Position numbers and translations under genes: made by a program | Shown here: positions 47,493-58,259 of the stretch, piece by piece | Layout: the number at the start of each line of letters is the position of its first letter | Position numbering within the stretch: position 1 is the stretch's first letter | Notes under the pieces: generated by a model | The model's input: only the letters and a program-made list of their open reading frames with translations | What the model was told of the DNA's origin: nothing | The model's database searches: none | Assembly (NCBI RefSeq): GCF_900453205.1 | Contig: NZ_UGQU01000001.1 | Span: 1,097,650 to 1,161,649, forward strand | Direction of reading: 5' to 3' | DNA: 64,000 nt | From: Moraxella lacunata | GTDB taxonomy: Bacteria; Pseudomonadota; Gammaproteobacteria; Pseudomonadales; Moraxellaceae

Positions 47493-47897
47493 TTACTTAG
47501 TTTCGGTTGCAGGAACAGTAGCAACAGCAGGGTTTTCGTTGGTTACAGTTTCAGTACCTGCGGCAGCGGCAGCACCGTCAGCTGCATCTTTGGCAGCATC
47601 GGCAGCTTCTTCGGCAGCGTCTTGTGCGTTTTCAGCAGTCGCTTCGGCTTGCTCAGCAACAGTCTTGTCAGCAGATTGAGCATCAGCGGCGGCAGTTGCA
47701 GCAGTGTCAGCGGCGGCTTGGGCAGTGTCAGCAGCTTGTTGTGCAGCAGCATCAGCAGGAGCAGCGTTTGCAGCGGCTTGTGCTTCGTTCGCTGCTTCTT
47801 GTGCTGCTTCAGCAGCTTTAGGTGCTTCTTCAGCTGGCTTTGAGCAAGCGGTAAGAGCCAATGAACCGATTAGGGTAGCTAGGATTAACTTTTTCAT
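47493..47897 (-). CDS. Alanine-rich lipoprotein, coiled-coil
   Basis: A 134-residue lipoprotein. The signal peptide ends in lipobox L-T-A-C at about residues 15-18. The mature part is almost only A, E, D, Q, K and T in a repeating pattern (A-A-A-D-T-A-Q-A-A), which would form a long helix or coiled coil, and the tail T-E-T-V-T-N-E-N-P is flexible. It resembles Lpp-like spacers rather than an enzyme. I chose the ATG at 47897 (M-K-K-L-I-L-A). AGGAG-like GGAGAA lies before it. Role unknown. Confidence 0.75.
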   Translation of the reverse strand: MKKLILATLIGSLALTACSKPAEEAPKAAEAAQEAANEAQAAANAAPADAAAQQAADTAQAAADTAATAAADAQSADKTVAEQAEATAENAQDAAEEAADAAKDAADGAAAAAGTETVTNENPAVATVPATETK

Positions 47898-48288
47898 GAT
47901 TTTCTCCAAATGTTAGGATGAATATAGAATTAAGGCAAAAAACTGCCATGTTTAATCTCTGTTTTTAACAAAGATTATCATCGCAGAATATTTACCCCTA
48001 TATTTCTTGTACTATTATATAAACATCATTCGGCAATAACAAATGATTTTTAGTAATAAATGCAATCAATCTGTAACAAAACATTTCTACAGAAAGCTAT
48101 TTTTGATTTTTGTCATTAAAATGACGTAAAATTTTCTTAAAATGATTATTTTTCAAAACTTTTAATAACGCCTATTTTTAAACATACTGAGCAAATATCT
48201 CTAAAAATGATTATATTTTAGTCATTTTTTAATGATGACAGCTTGCCAATATTGACTGATTTATCAGTCTTTTTAATAATTTGTGACT
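47898..48288. other. 391-bp AT-rich gap between lipoprotein gene and rho
   Basis: No gene is seen. It must hold the lipoprotein promoter, and the poly-T/A segments near 48260-48285 follow the rho stop. No convincing hairpin was found. Confidence 0.4.
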
Positions 48289-49545
48289 TTATTTGGTCAT
48301 GTTATTAAAAAATTCATCGTTAGTTTTGGCGTCTTTTAGGCGGTCAAGTAAAAATTCAGTCGCCTGATAATCATCCATCGGCTGTAACAGTTTGCGAAGC
48401 ACCCACACTTTACGAAGCATTTCTTCATCGACGAGACGTTCTTCACGGCGGGTGGATGATTTTTTGATGTTGATGGCAGGGAAAATGCGACGTTCGGCAA
48501 GCTCTCGCTCCAAGGTAATCTCTTGGTTGCCCGTACCTTTAAATTCTTCAAAAATCACGCTATCCATCTTCGAGCCTGTGTCAGTTAGGGCGGTGGAGAT
48601 GATGGTCAAGCTCCCACCTTCTTCGACATTACGAGCCGCCCCAAAAAAGCGTTTTGGGCGCTCCAACGCATTGGCGTCCACGCCCCCTGTCAGCACCTTG
48701 CCACTTGATGGAATGACCGTATTGTAGGCACGGGCTAGGCGTGTGATACTATCTAGCAGGATGACCACGTCTTGTTTATGCTCAACAAGGCGTTTGGCTT
48801 TTTCGATGACCATCTCAGCCACTTGGATATGGCGAGCAGGCGGCTCATCAAAGGTCGATGCGACCACTTCGCCACGCACGGTACGTTGCATTTCGGTCAC
48901 TTCTTCGGGGCGTTCGTCAATGAGCAGAACGATAAGATAGCACTCGGGGTGGTTTTTTGAGATGGCTTGGGCGATGTTTTGTAGTAGTACCGTCTTACCT
49001 GCCTTGGGTGGGGCGACGATGATGGAACGCTGACCCTTGCCAATGGGGGCAATGAGGTCAATCACCCGCCCTGTCAAATCTTCGGTCGTGCCGTTGCCCA
49101 CTTCTAGGCGTAACTGCTCGGTCGGGAAAAGCGGTGTTAGATTCTCAAAGATGAGCTTATGGCGTGAGCGGTCAGGCGTGTCAAAGTTAATCTCACTGAC
49201 CTTTAATAAAGCAAAATACCGCTCGCCATCTTTGGGTGGTCTGATTTGCCCTGCGATGGAGTCACCTGTTTGCAGGTTAAAACGGCGGATTTGGCTTGGG
49301 CTGACATAAATGTCGTCAGGCCCTGCCAAATACGAGCCTTCTGATGAACGCAAAAAGCCAAAACCATCTGGCAAAATCTCTAATACACCATCGCCATAAA
49401 TCGGCTCGCCGTTTTTGGCGTGGGTTTTTAGAACGGCAAAAATAATGTCTTGTTTACGGCTACGAGCCATGTTTTCAAGCCCCATTTGCTCAGCAATGTA
49501 TAGCAACTCACTGACAGGCTTGCGTTTTAGTTCGGTCAAATTCAT
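48289..49545 (-). CDS. rho: Transcription termination factor Rho
   Basis: This is the hexameric RNA helicase that ends untranslated transcripts. The 418-residue protein has the N-terminal RNA-binding cold-shock-like domain ([14 protein letters not shown] near residue 51), Walker A A-P-P-K-A-G-K-T near 175-182, Walker [11 protein letters not shown] near 262, and the Q-loop and R-loop segments. It looks complete. Confidence 0.97.
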   Translation of the reverse strand: MNLTELKRKPVSELLYIAEQMGLENMARSRKQDIIFAVLKTHAKNGEPIYGDGVLEILPDGFGFLRSSEGSYLAGPDDIYVSPSQIRRFNLQTGDSIAGQIRPPKDGERYFALLKVSEINFDTPDRSRHKLIFENLTPLFPTEQLRLEVGNGTTEDLTGRVIDLIAPIGKGQRSIIVAPPKAGKTVLLQNIAQAISKNHPECYLIVLLIDERPEEVTEMQRTVRGEVVASTFDEPPARHIQVAEMVIEKAKRLVEHKQDVVILLDSITRLARAYNTVIPSSGKVLTGGVDANALERPKRFFGAARNVEEGGSLTIISTALTDTGSKMDSVIFEEFKGTGNQEITLERELAERRIFPAINIKKSSTRREERLVDEEMLRKVWVLRKLLQPMDDYQATEFLLDRLKDAKTNDEFFNNMTK

Positions 49546-49752
49546 GAGATGATTTAGATAAGATGTGTAGAAATGAAAATAAAATGAACTCCGCCAAGAA
49601 AAAAGTCAAGGACTGACGGGGCGGTAAAAATATGAAAGGATAAATCAGCCACTCATAATAACCGCTCTTTGCTCGAATGTCAAGGGCTTGGGGGTGATTT
49701 TTTGATTTGCCAAAGGCTAGGGCATGCAAGTTAGCAAACCCCTTATTGAATT

Positions 49753-51543
49753 TTAGATTTTGGTCACTTGCCACGCCCCATCACCCAACACTTCCAGTCG
49801 GGTGTGATGGTATTTAAGTAGCGTTGAGCGATGTCCCACACTGATGAGTGTGGTATCGGTCAAGCCTTGTAGGGTGCGATACATGGCATCTTCTAATCCC
49901 TCATCCATACTGGCGGTTGCCTCGTCCAAAAACACTACTTTGGGACGGTGTAGCATTACTCGAGCCATGGCAAGACGTTGCTGTTCGCCAAGTGAGAGTT
50001 TTTGCGTCCAATCATACTCATGGTGGATTTTATCCGCCAGATGTCCTAGCTGTACCGTATGTAGCAGTTCATGAATCACTCTCTCATCCTCCTGCTCTGG
50101 CACGGCATGCGGATAGTAGAGCATGTCAATAAGTCTGCCCTGTGGCAAGTAGGGTTTTTGTGATAAAAACAGAGCATCATCAGGGCGAGTGATACGCCCA
50201 TCTGCCCACACCCACAGCCCTGCCACTGTCCGCAGTAGCGTGGTTTTACCCAGCCCTGATTTGCCTTAAATCAGCAAGCGTGAACCCTGTGGCAAGGATA
50301 GATTTAATTTATCAATCAAAACTTTATCACTTGGGGTCTTGACGGTCACATCCTCAAATATCACGTCCGTCTCATGATATGTCACATCAATACCCTTCAT
50401 GTCAGCACTGGCATTAATCACCCGCTCAAAACCTGTCAGACGGTCAAGTGTTGCCTTATAACTGGCGAAGGTGTCATAGACATTGCGAAAATAAGACAGG
50501 TTGCCATGAAGTCGCCCAAATACCTGCATGGTCTGCATAAGGTCGCCAAGCTTGATATTACCAGCAAAGTACCTCCCCACCTGAATCAATAGCGGAAACA
50601 CCACCGAGATTTGTGTCACCACCAAGTTAAAACCCGAAAATTTCAATGTGCGATAAACAATATCCCACATATTGCCGATGACTTTATTAAACTGACGATA
50701 CAGCACATTTTGCTCTACTCGCTCGCCTGCATAAAACGCAATGGATTCGGCATATTCCTTGACACGGATGAGCGAATAACGATAATCGGCGTTAAATTTT
50801 TCATTATCAAAATTTAGCCTAATGAGTGGCTTACCTAACCATACCGCAATGACGGTCGCAATAAGCACATAAATAAACACCAAAAACACCATCATCTTGG
50901 GAATCTCAACGCCCATGACATTCATCGAGCCTGCCAGCCCCCACAGCAATATGGTAAATGACACAATGGAGCTGACAGATGCTATCACGCCCGTCGCTAG
51001 GGTTAATGAGTGCTTGACATAGTGCTGTACATCCTGCTGAATACGCTGGTCGGGGTTGTCTAGTTTATTATCAAGTTCCACACTCTGCTGTACTTTATAA
51101 TAAGCTTGATTATCTAGCCATTTATCAAGCAAATTACGGTTAAGCCATTCTATCCAATTAATCCTAAACCGCTGTTCGGCATAGTACATCAGCAAGGCAT
51201 TGGCGACCGCCGCCGCCGCAATAAAGCAAAACACCACCATCTGCGTCCAAAACACCGACTGATTGAGGTCTTGTAGGGACGAATACATGGTGTTATACCA
51301 ATTAGAATGAATCAAACTAATCCGCACTTCTAATAAGGTCAAAAACACAATAAACGCAAAAAATGCCAATGGCTTAATACTGCGTCTGGGTGTCAAATAG
51401 CCCTGTGCCATCGCCCAAAACTGCCGACCCCAAGCGGTAAATCTAACCAAGCCCCACACAAACAACGAAAAACACACACTTGTTATCGCCATGCTTTTGG
51501 CAAGCCAGATGAGCGAATCGATGATTTCTTTTGACCAATCCAT
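49753..51543 (-). pseudogene. yddA: YddA-like ABC transporter with in-frame nonsense codon
   Basis: This is an ABC protein with a SbmA/BacA-like membrane domain fused to an ATPase. The first 425 codons carry the membrane domain (six hydrophobic segments, N-W-Y-N-T-M near 91). Codon 426 is TAA (50266-50268), in S-R-L-L-I-stop-G-K-S-G-L-G-K-T-T, directly before Walker A. Reading on in the same frame gives a normal ATPase domain with L-S-L-G-E-Q-Q-R and V-V-F-L-D-E-A. One base change (for example AAA to TAA) explains it. Full length would be 596 residues. In E. coli yddA is beside yddB (TonB receptor) and pqqL, the same order as here, but here yddA is divergent from the other two. Confidence 0.85.
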
Positions 51544-51787
51544 AATATTCCCCAACACACCCCAACGGATAAATATCAAACACAAAATGGGCGTATTTTA
51601 GCACGATTTTGGCGTTTTTATTAATAATGAAAATTTATAACAATCAAAAATTTATCGTAAAAGCGGATTTGATTTATTGTTAAATGTAAATAACTATTTA
51701 GTGATATTGATTTTTATTTGAAAATAAAATATATTAATGGCGTTGTAGTTTTGTAAAAATTATTGTTATAAAGTAACAAATTATTAT

Positions 51788-51802
51788 TGTAATAATATTA
51801 CA
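51788..51802. promoter_or_regulatory. Zur-like palindrome before TonB receptor gene
   Basis: TGTAATAATATTACA, a 7-1-7 palindrome, lies 21 bases before the receptor ATG. It resembles the Zur operator TGTTATnnnATAACA (two symmetric differences). This is the only such palindrome I noticed in the intergenic region. Confidence 0.4.
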
Positions 51803-51823
51803 TTTTATCAAAGAGCATTTTTT

Positions 51824-54400
51824 ATGAAAAAAACTTTAATCGCCCTTGCAGTGGGTCATGCCTTTGTCGGTCTTGCTCATGCCGATGACAACACCGCCAT
51901 TTCAACCACCGTTAGCACTGATGAGACAGGGGTCGCCACATTCCAAGCGGTCATGCCCAGTGAGACCATCATCATCACCCCATTTAGCCAACAAATGGGC
52001 ACCCAAACCCTAACCGCCAGCCAAATCAAAAACCAACCCACGGGCAACGGCAACATCACCGAGCTTTTAAAAAACAACCCAAGCGTACAGTTTGACAATC
52101 AAGCAAATTCAAGCCTTATGGGTGGGGAGCTTGAACCTGCCAAAGTATCGTTTCATGGCGAAAAATTTTATAACAACAACTTCATGATTGACGGACTGTC
52201 TAATAACAACAACATCGACCCCGCCAGTAACAACGCCATTGCAGGTAGCCTGCCGACAGGTTATAACGCTTGGGATTTGCCGGCAGGGGGCGAGCAGTCG
52301 CTTTGGATTAATAGCCGTTTGCTTGACCATGTTGAAGTCTTTGACAGTAACGTCTCTGCCAAATATGGCGACTTTACAGGCGGTGTGGTGGACGCCAAAA
52401 TCAAAAACCCCAAATCCGACCGAGCCTCGGGCTATGTCTCTTATCGCATGACAGATGACGCTTTGACCAGTTTTCATGTGCATGGCGACATCAAGGATGA
52501 CTTTGAGTCGGCAAGCCAGCTGTATTATCAGCCCCGTTTTACCAAAGAGTTCTACTCTGCCAGTATCAACCAGCCTATCAATGATAAGTTTAGCCTACTG
52601 TTTTCTTATGACCGCCAAACCTCCAAAATCCCCTATTACCAAAATGTCTTGGGCGAATGGCGAGACCAAGAACGTAAAAGCGAAACGTATCTACTAAAAG
52701 GGCTTTATAAAGCAGACAATGGCGATACACTAAGTGCTACTGCCATGTACGCCCCGCATTCATCGCTGTTTTATCGCCGTAATATCAAAGACAGTGGTTT
52801 TGAAAACCAAGGCGGTGGTTATCGCTTGAACATCGACTGGAAACATCTGGCAAATTGGGGGCGTGTCAATAGTGTCATCGGCTATCAGCATGACGAAAAC
52901 ACCGTTACCAACGAATCCGACCACTACTATCCGTGGTGGCACAAATACCAAAATAACACTTCATCCGTCATCAACTGGGCAACAGGCTCACTCACCAAAG
53001 CAGGGAGTCAGACAGGCTTGCAAGGGGGTTATGGCAAATTTGGCACGGACAAAAAGACCTTGACCGCCAAACAAGATTATAATTTTTATGATTTTGACTG
53101 GGGCAACATCAATCACAACATCAACGCAGGTTTTGAATATCGCCACGAAAAAGCCGAATATGAGCGTTATGCCGATACCTCGCTTGGCGGAATGATGACA
53201 TGGAATCCCAAGACCATATGCAACGGGGCAGACGGCTGTATTGACGGCGAGCAGTTTACATCTGTACGTCTGCTCTACCCTGCTCGCAGTCTGTCTGCCA
53301 GTATGAACAAATACAGTCTGTATGCCGAAAACACCATGAAAATCGGTCGTTTTGAGCTTACCCCAGGGGTGCGTGTCAGTTATGATGATTTTATGAAAAA
53401 CACCAACATCTCGCCACGCTTTGCCTTTACTGCTGATGTCTTTGACAATGGCGATACCAAGCTCTTTGGTGGTTGGAACCGTTATCACGCCAACAATCTT
53501 TTTGCCTACAAACTCAAAAACGGCATTAGTAGCAACCTACAACAAAACCGCCAAATCAACGCAGACGGCACGCTCACCGACTGGACGGACAATGGGGTCA
53601 TTCGTGAACGAGGTTCTAGCAAATACAACTATGAAGTTGGAAGCCTAGACACGCCTTATTCCGATGAAATCAGTGCAGGTATCGCCCAAAGGGTCGGCAA
53701 CACGCTATGGACAGCCAAATGGGTCAATCGCCATGCCAAAAAGAGCTTTGCCCGCTCGCCAACGCTCAATGACGCAGGTGAACGTGTCATGGATAACAGC
53801 GGTTGGTCAAAAGCCGATACCGTAACTTTGGCAATCAAGCCGACATCAGCCGTTAAGTTTAGTGGACTGGACTTGGATTGGTCGGTGGGAGCCAGCTGGT
53901 CGGACAACCGCCAAAACACCGCCAACACCTATGACGACACCACCGAAGCCGACCAAGACCGTGCGATTTTGGATAACAAACTCATCTACAAAGCCGACTT
54001 GCCTGCCTTTAACTTTAACCGTCCTTGGAAAGCCTTTGCCAACATTGACATGACCTTCCCTGACATTGGTTTTGTTTGGGGTCATCGTGTGGGCTTTACC
54101 GCCCCTTATGAAGGGTATAGCACCGCCACTGTGGATTGCCCAAGCCATGATACCGCCATTTGTGGCGACTACACAGGCAGAGCCACGTTGTACGAAAAAA
54201 CCAAGTTTGGCAACCACATCAGCTACGACTGGCGAATGAGTTACAAAAAGGCATTGGGCAAACACCAAAGTCTGGAGCTTACCATGGACATCAACAACGT
54301 CTTTGACCGCAAAACTGCCACCAACAAGCCAAACAACAGCCAAATCATCACTTATGAACAAGGGCGAAACATCTGGCTTGGTGCAACTTATAACTGGTAA
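51824..54400 (+). CDS. TonB-dependent receptor (YddB/FusA-like)
   Basis: This is an outer-membrane beta-barrel importer driven by TonB. The 858-residue protein has a signal peptide (residues 1-20, cleaved after A-H-A), a probable TonB box E-T-I-I-I-T near 49, a plug domain (G-G-E-L-E-P...I-D-G-L-S near 125), a large barrel and the final aromatic residue in T-Y-N-W that guides insertion. It is the only intact gene of the yddA-receptor-protease trio. A related trio in Pectobacterium (Fus) imports ferredoxin for iron. The substrate here is unknown. It could be zinc-regulated. Confidence 0.88.
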   Translation: MKKTLIALAVGHAFVGLAHADDNTAISTTVSTDETGVATFQAVMPSETIIITPFSQQMGTQTLTASQIKNQPTGNGNITELLKNNPSVQFDNQANSSLMGGELEPAKVSFHGEKFYNNNFMIDGLSNNNNIDPASNNAIAGSLPTGYNAWDLPAGGEQSLWINSRLLDHVEVFDSNVSAKYGDFTGGVVDAKIKNPKSDRASGYVSYRMTDDALTSFHVHGDIKDDFESASQLYYQPRFTKEFYSASINQPINDKFSLLFSYDRQTSKIPYYQNVLGEWRDQERKSETYLLKGLYKADNGDTLSATAMYAPHSSLFYRRNIKDSGFENQGGGYRLNIDWKHLANWGRVNSVIGYQHDENTVTNESDHYYPWWHKYQNNTSSVINWATGSLTKAGSQTGLQGGYGKFGTDKKTLTAKQDYNFYDFDWGNINHNINAGFEYRHEKAEYERYADTSLGGMMTWNPKTICNGADGCIDGEQFTSVRLLYPARSLSASMNKYSLYAENTMKIGRFELTPGVRVSYDDFMKNTNISPRFAFTADVFDNGDTKLFGGWNRYHANNLFAYKLKNGISSNLQQNRQINADGTLTDWTDNGVIRERGSSKYNYEVGSLDTPYSDEISAGIAQRVGNTLWTAKWVNRHAKKSFARSPTLNDAGERVMDNSGWSKADTVTLAIKPTSAVKFSGLDLDWSVGASWSDNRQNTANTYDDTTEADQDRAILDNKLIYKADLPAFNFNRPWKAFANIDMTFPDIGFVWGHRVGFTAPYEGYSTATVDCPSHDTAICGDYTGRATLYEKTKFGNHISYDWRMSYKKALGKHQSLELTMDINNVFDRKTATNKPNNSQIITYEQGRNIWLGATYNW

Positions 54401-54415
54401 AACACTCTTTTTTAA

Positions 54416-54439
54416 AAAAGCACCTAACAGGGTGCTTTT
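54416..54439 (+). terminator. Terminator of TonB receptor gene
   Basis: Stem AAAAGCACC / GGTGCTTTT with a 6-base loop, 15 bases after the receptor stop. Confidence 0.8.
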
Positions 54440-54459
54440 CCATTCTAATTTTAAAAGAA

Positions 54460-54597
54460 GGTATTGTTAATTAACTATACCTTTGGATAAATTTGTAGGG
54501 GCAAATTACATTTGCCCTTTGATAAAGTGTTGATTTTTGGGCAAATAAATTACCCCTACACGTCCAAATTTTAAAATATATTTTTATTTAACAATCC
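54460..54597 (+). mobile_element. MITE-like element with REP core (same ends, different middle)
   Basis: Starts GGTATTGTTAATTAACTATA and ends TTTATTTAACAATCC, like the 133-bp MITE, but the centre is the GTAGGGGCAAATT...ATTTGCCC REP palindrome, not the TTCGACAAGC palindrome. No clear target duplication remains. It lies between the receptor and protease genes. Confidence 0.65.
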
Positions 54598-54612
54598 CGA
54601 CAAGAATAAATC

Positions 54613-57489
54613 ATGAAAAAACTCATCGCCCTTGCCCTATTTGTCATCGCCCACACCGCCTTTGCCGAGATTAACTCGCCTGTCATCGGCAGGCTGGATA
54701 ACGGTTTGGATTATGCCATTTTGCCTTTGCATGACGACAAAGGACGGCTAGAAATCCGCCTGCGAGTGAACGCAGGGGGCATAGATGAGAGCGACACGCA
54801 GGCAGGCGTGGCTCATATGGTCGAGCATTTGGTGTTTCGGGCAAGCGATAAACACCCTGATGGTGTGATGGGTCATTTACACGATATGGGCTTTGTTAGA
54901 GCCAGACATTATAATGCCGTAACCACGTCTGATAGCACCACTTATCTGATGACCCCACCGCCCAAAGTAGGACTGGACGGCAGTCTGTCCGCCCTGTCGC
55001 AGATGATGTTTTATGCTCACATCACGCCCGATGATTTGAACAAAGAACGCCACATCATCACCCAAGAATGGCGTGGCGGTCAAGGCGTATCGGCACGCAT
55101 GGACGAGCAACGAAAAGCGGTCATCAGAGCAGGTAGTCGCTCGGTGCGTAGCCCTGTTATTGGCACGCTGGACAGTATCACGACCATGCCCGCCCATGAG
55201 TTGCAAGCCTTTTACAAAACATGGTATGCTCCTAATAATATGAATTTGCTCATCGTGGGCGATGTGGATATTGACCATACCAAAGCCAAAATCCATGAGT
55301 ATTTTGGGCAAATCCCTGCCAAGCCCCTCCCCGACCGCACAGGCGGTTATTATGAACCGACTTTATCCGACCGCCTAACGATTACCGAACTGCACGATGA
55401 CAAAAGCGGGGTAAGCCAAGTGGTGTATGTCCTAAGGCTGGACGAATCGGGAAGTCGTGGCGACAACGACACTGCCCGCAAAAACCGCCTGATAGACCGT
55501 TTTGCCTTGACCTTTATCACCAAACGCCTGCAAAATGAGATGAACTATTTGCCCAATGGCATAAAAAGCGTGGTCGCTCGTAAATCCGACATCGGCAAAC
55601 ACACCGTTGCCATTGGGCTGTTTAGTAGCGTGGATAAGGACAAGCACAAGGACGGCTTACAGGAGATTTTTTATCAAATCAAACGCTTGCAGGATTATCC
55701 CATCACCCAAGATGAGCTTGATGAGTACAAAAAGGACTTTCAAATTCAGCTCGACAAAGCCCACACTCACAGCGAAGACCGTGATTTTGCAGGGTGGGTG
55801 CAGGCACTCGTTGGCACAGCATTGGTAGATAAACCCTATCTTCCCCAAAAAGAACTTGCCAAAATCAGCCAACCAATAGTAGATAATCTGACCATTGCCG
55901 ACATACAAACACGCATAAATACATGGCTATCCTCCCCTGACCGTATCATCCAATACCAAGCCCCACACACCGCACGGGTCGCCCCCATAAGTGTGGCTGA
56001 CGTGGAGCAGATGAAACATCGGGCAAACACCGCCACGCTCGCCCCGCCTGCCCCAAAGCCACGTCCGGCCGCCATTGACCTGCCCCACGTCATCACCACC
56101 GCCCACATCACCAACATAACAACCCATCAGCACTCACAAGGAGCGGTGCGTGAATACATCCTATCAACAGGTGAGCGAGTGCTGTGGCTTACCCACCCCA
56201 GTGCCAAAGATAAAACCTACATTCGGGCGGTGAATACGGCAGGCACCCAGGCGGATGGACTGGGTGCGTGGCAGTCAGAGCTTGCCACAGGGCTGATTTT
56301 TCAAAGTACACCTTATCATTTTGACAAAACCGCTTGGGATAATTTTAAAAAAACGCACCGCCTAAATCTGTCCGCCAAACAGACCGCCCACGAGCTTATC
56401 ATTGAGATGAGTAGCGACAATGCCAACTTAAACGAACTTATCAATCTCTACCACGCCCAACTGCACCACACCACCATTAAGGGCGGACTTGATGACACCA
56501 AAACTGCCCTGATGAGCGAGCTTGCCCCCACAGGGGTTAAACAAGCCGAACGCCACAGATTAGATGAGCTTGGCAGGTTAAGACAACTGCCAAACCACTT
56601 GCCTAGCCTTGATGACTTGCACAAGCTAGACGAAAATGCACTCAATCAGACATGGGAGCAAATGACACGCACGCCCACGACTTTTTATATCGTGAGTAAC
56701 GCCACGCCTGCCCACATGGGGCAGTTTATCGCCCTACTTGCCAACCCCAATCCGCCCTTGACGGCATTTCGCCATACCGCCACACCCCTTGCCACATCGG
56801 ACACGGTCAAATTTGCCCACCACAGCGAGCCACGAGCGGACGTACAGCTCTGGACGACCACACCCCACACATGGCAAGGCGTGGATGCCATGACGGTAAA
56901 CCTACTAAAAAACATCGCCAGCGACAAACTCAAACTGACCTTGCGTGATGAAAAATTAGGCATTTATCAGCTAAATTTTGAGGTATTGTTAAATAAAGAT
57001 AGATTTTAAGGTTTTCCGTTCGGACTGAGCTTGTCGAAGTCTAGGAAAACCGTTATGGTTCGACAAGCTCACCACGAACGGCTTTCTAGAAAAGTATACT
57101 CAATTAACAATACCAATTTTGACAGTACACTAAACCCCAACACCCACCTCATTGAAAGTCATCTCAAATTCACGACCAGTCCTGACAAGGCGGACGAGAT
57201 GATAGCCCATGCTAAACAGGTACTGGCAAACCTGCCCAATCTCATCACGACAGACGACATCAATAAAGCCAAAAGCACCTTTACAAACCAAGAAAAATCC
57301 CGCCAAAACGACCCTTATACATGGCTAAACCGTCTGGCATTAAGCGACAAACAAGGCAATAATTTGGCGTATCTTGACCAAGTCAAGCACCTAGATACGC
57401 ACATCACGCTTGCCAACCTACAACGCATGGCGAGCAAACTCTACAACCCTGACAGTGTGCAAGTGTGGGTGGATGTACCAAAGGAGTAA
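54613..57489 (+). pseudogene. pqqL: PqqL-like periplasmic M16 zinc protease, interrupted by a MITE
   Basis: An M16 protease with a signal peptide (cleaved near residue 18) and the inverted zinc motif H-M-V-E-H at 68-72; the distal Glu is expected about 75 residues later. It would digest proteins brought in by the TonB receptor. At 56982-57114 the 133-bp element, with perfect 8-bp duplications AATTTTGA, adds 47 codons with one in-frame TAA (57007). The intact gene would be 911 residues and resume with N-F-D-S-T-L-N-P-N. The truncated product of 798 residues keeps the zinc site but loses most of the last domain. Start ATG 54613, just after the MITE-like element. Confidence 0.87.
56982..57114 (-). 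mobile_element. 133-bp MITE, copy 3 (in pqqL)
   Basis: Inserted in reverse orientation relative to copies 1 and 2. It has the same terminal repeats and perfect 8-bp duplications AATTTTGA at 56974-56981 and 57115-57122. Confidence 0.92.
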
Positions 57490-57720
57490 TGAAAGTCATT
57501 ATTACTCATATCTTACAATCATGCGATTTGGTTATTTATCAGCAATATTATCAAACTTTTAGCAATGATTGATACAGAACGGATGTCTTGCACTCATCAA
57601 TCATCTAAAAAATAGTTTATTTTGCAATTATTGATTGATAATTTCATGGTTTAATATGCTCAGTTAAGACGAACATGGCTTAACTTTATCACTTTACTTT
57701 TTATTTTTTGAGGAAATTTT

Positions 57721-57960
57721 ATGAACATCAAACAACTGCTAACCGCCCTTACCCTATCCGCTTTTACCATGACTGCCATGGCACAGCCCGCTCAATCACC
57801 CAAAAAACCCAAAACCGAACAAACCCAACAGAAACCGTCCGCCAAAAAGCAAGCGACCAAAAAACAATCAGCCAAGAAACAAGGCACAAAAAAGCAAACC
57901 ACCAAAAAACCTGCCAATCGACAAACCGCCAAAAAGCAAAGCACCAACCAACCACGCTAA
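57721..57960 (+). CDS. Secreted Lys/Gln-rich small protein
   Basis: A 79-residue protein with a clear signal peptide (M-N-I-K-Q-L-L-T-A... cleaved after A-M-A near residue 21) and a mature part made of K-K-Q, K-K-P and T-K-K repeats. It is very basic and likely to bind nucleic acid, LPS or peptidoglycan. A strong GAGGAAA ribosome site precedes the ATG. It resembles histone-like or acid-shock-type repetitive proteins in composition only. Function unknown. Confidence 0.72.
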   Translation: MNIKQLLTALTLSAFTMTAMAQPAQSPKKPKTEQTQQKPSAKKQATKKQSAKKQGTKKQTTKKPANRQTAKKQSTNQPR

Positions 57961-57966
57961 ACCAAA

Positions 57967-57996
57967 AAAATCCCCTATCGCTTGATAAGGGATTTT
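57967..57996 (+). terminator. Terminator of Lys-rich protein gene
   Basis: Stem AAAATCCCCTATC / GATAAGGGATTTT with a GCTT loop. Confidence 0.85.
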
Positions 57997-58259
57997 TATT
58001 AATCTGTATTTTTATGACTCATTTATATCACAGGCATTTTATTTTTAAAAAGTTAAAACTAGCCCATCAGCCCATCCCCACTCAACCCACAGCCCATTAT
58101 GAGTGAAATTGACAGCATTTTACCCATGATAAATCGCTGATACACACTTTCATCGCCAAAATCCAAAATTACGTCTTTTTTCGCTTGTTATTTTGTATCT
58201 TTTTGGTTATATTGAGAATGCGATTAACTTTCATCCACCAATCAAACAGGGAATTTATC

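Noticed and set aside
47488..47916. Plus-strand Ala/Ser-rich ORFs
   Set aside because: They mirror the Ala-rich lipoprotein on the minus strand, which has a signal peptide and ribosome site.
57031..57489. Separate small gene downstream of pqqL
   Set aside because: Its first part is MITE sequence and the rest continues the M16 domain in the same frame; it is the 3' end of the broken gene.
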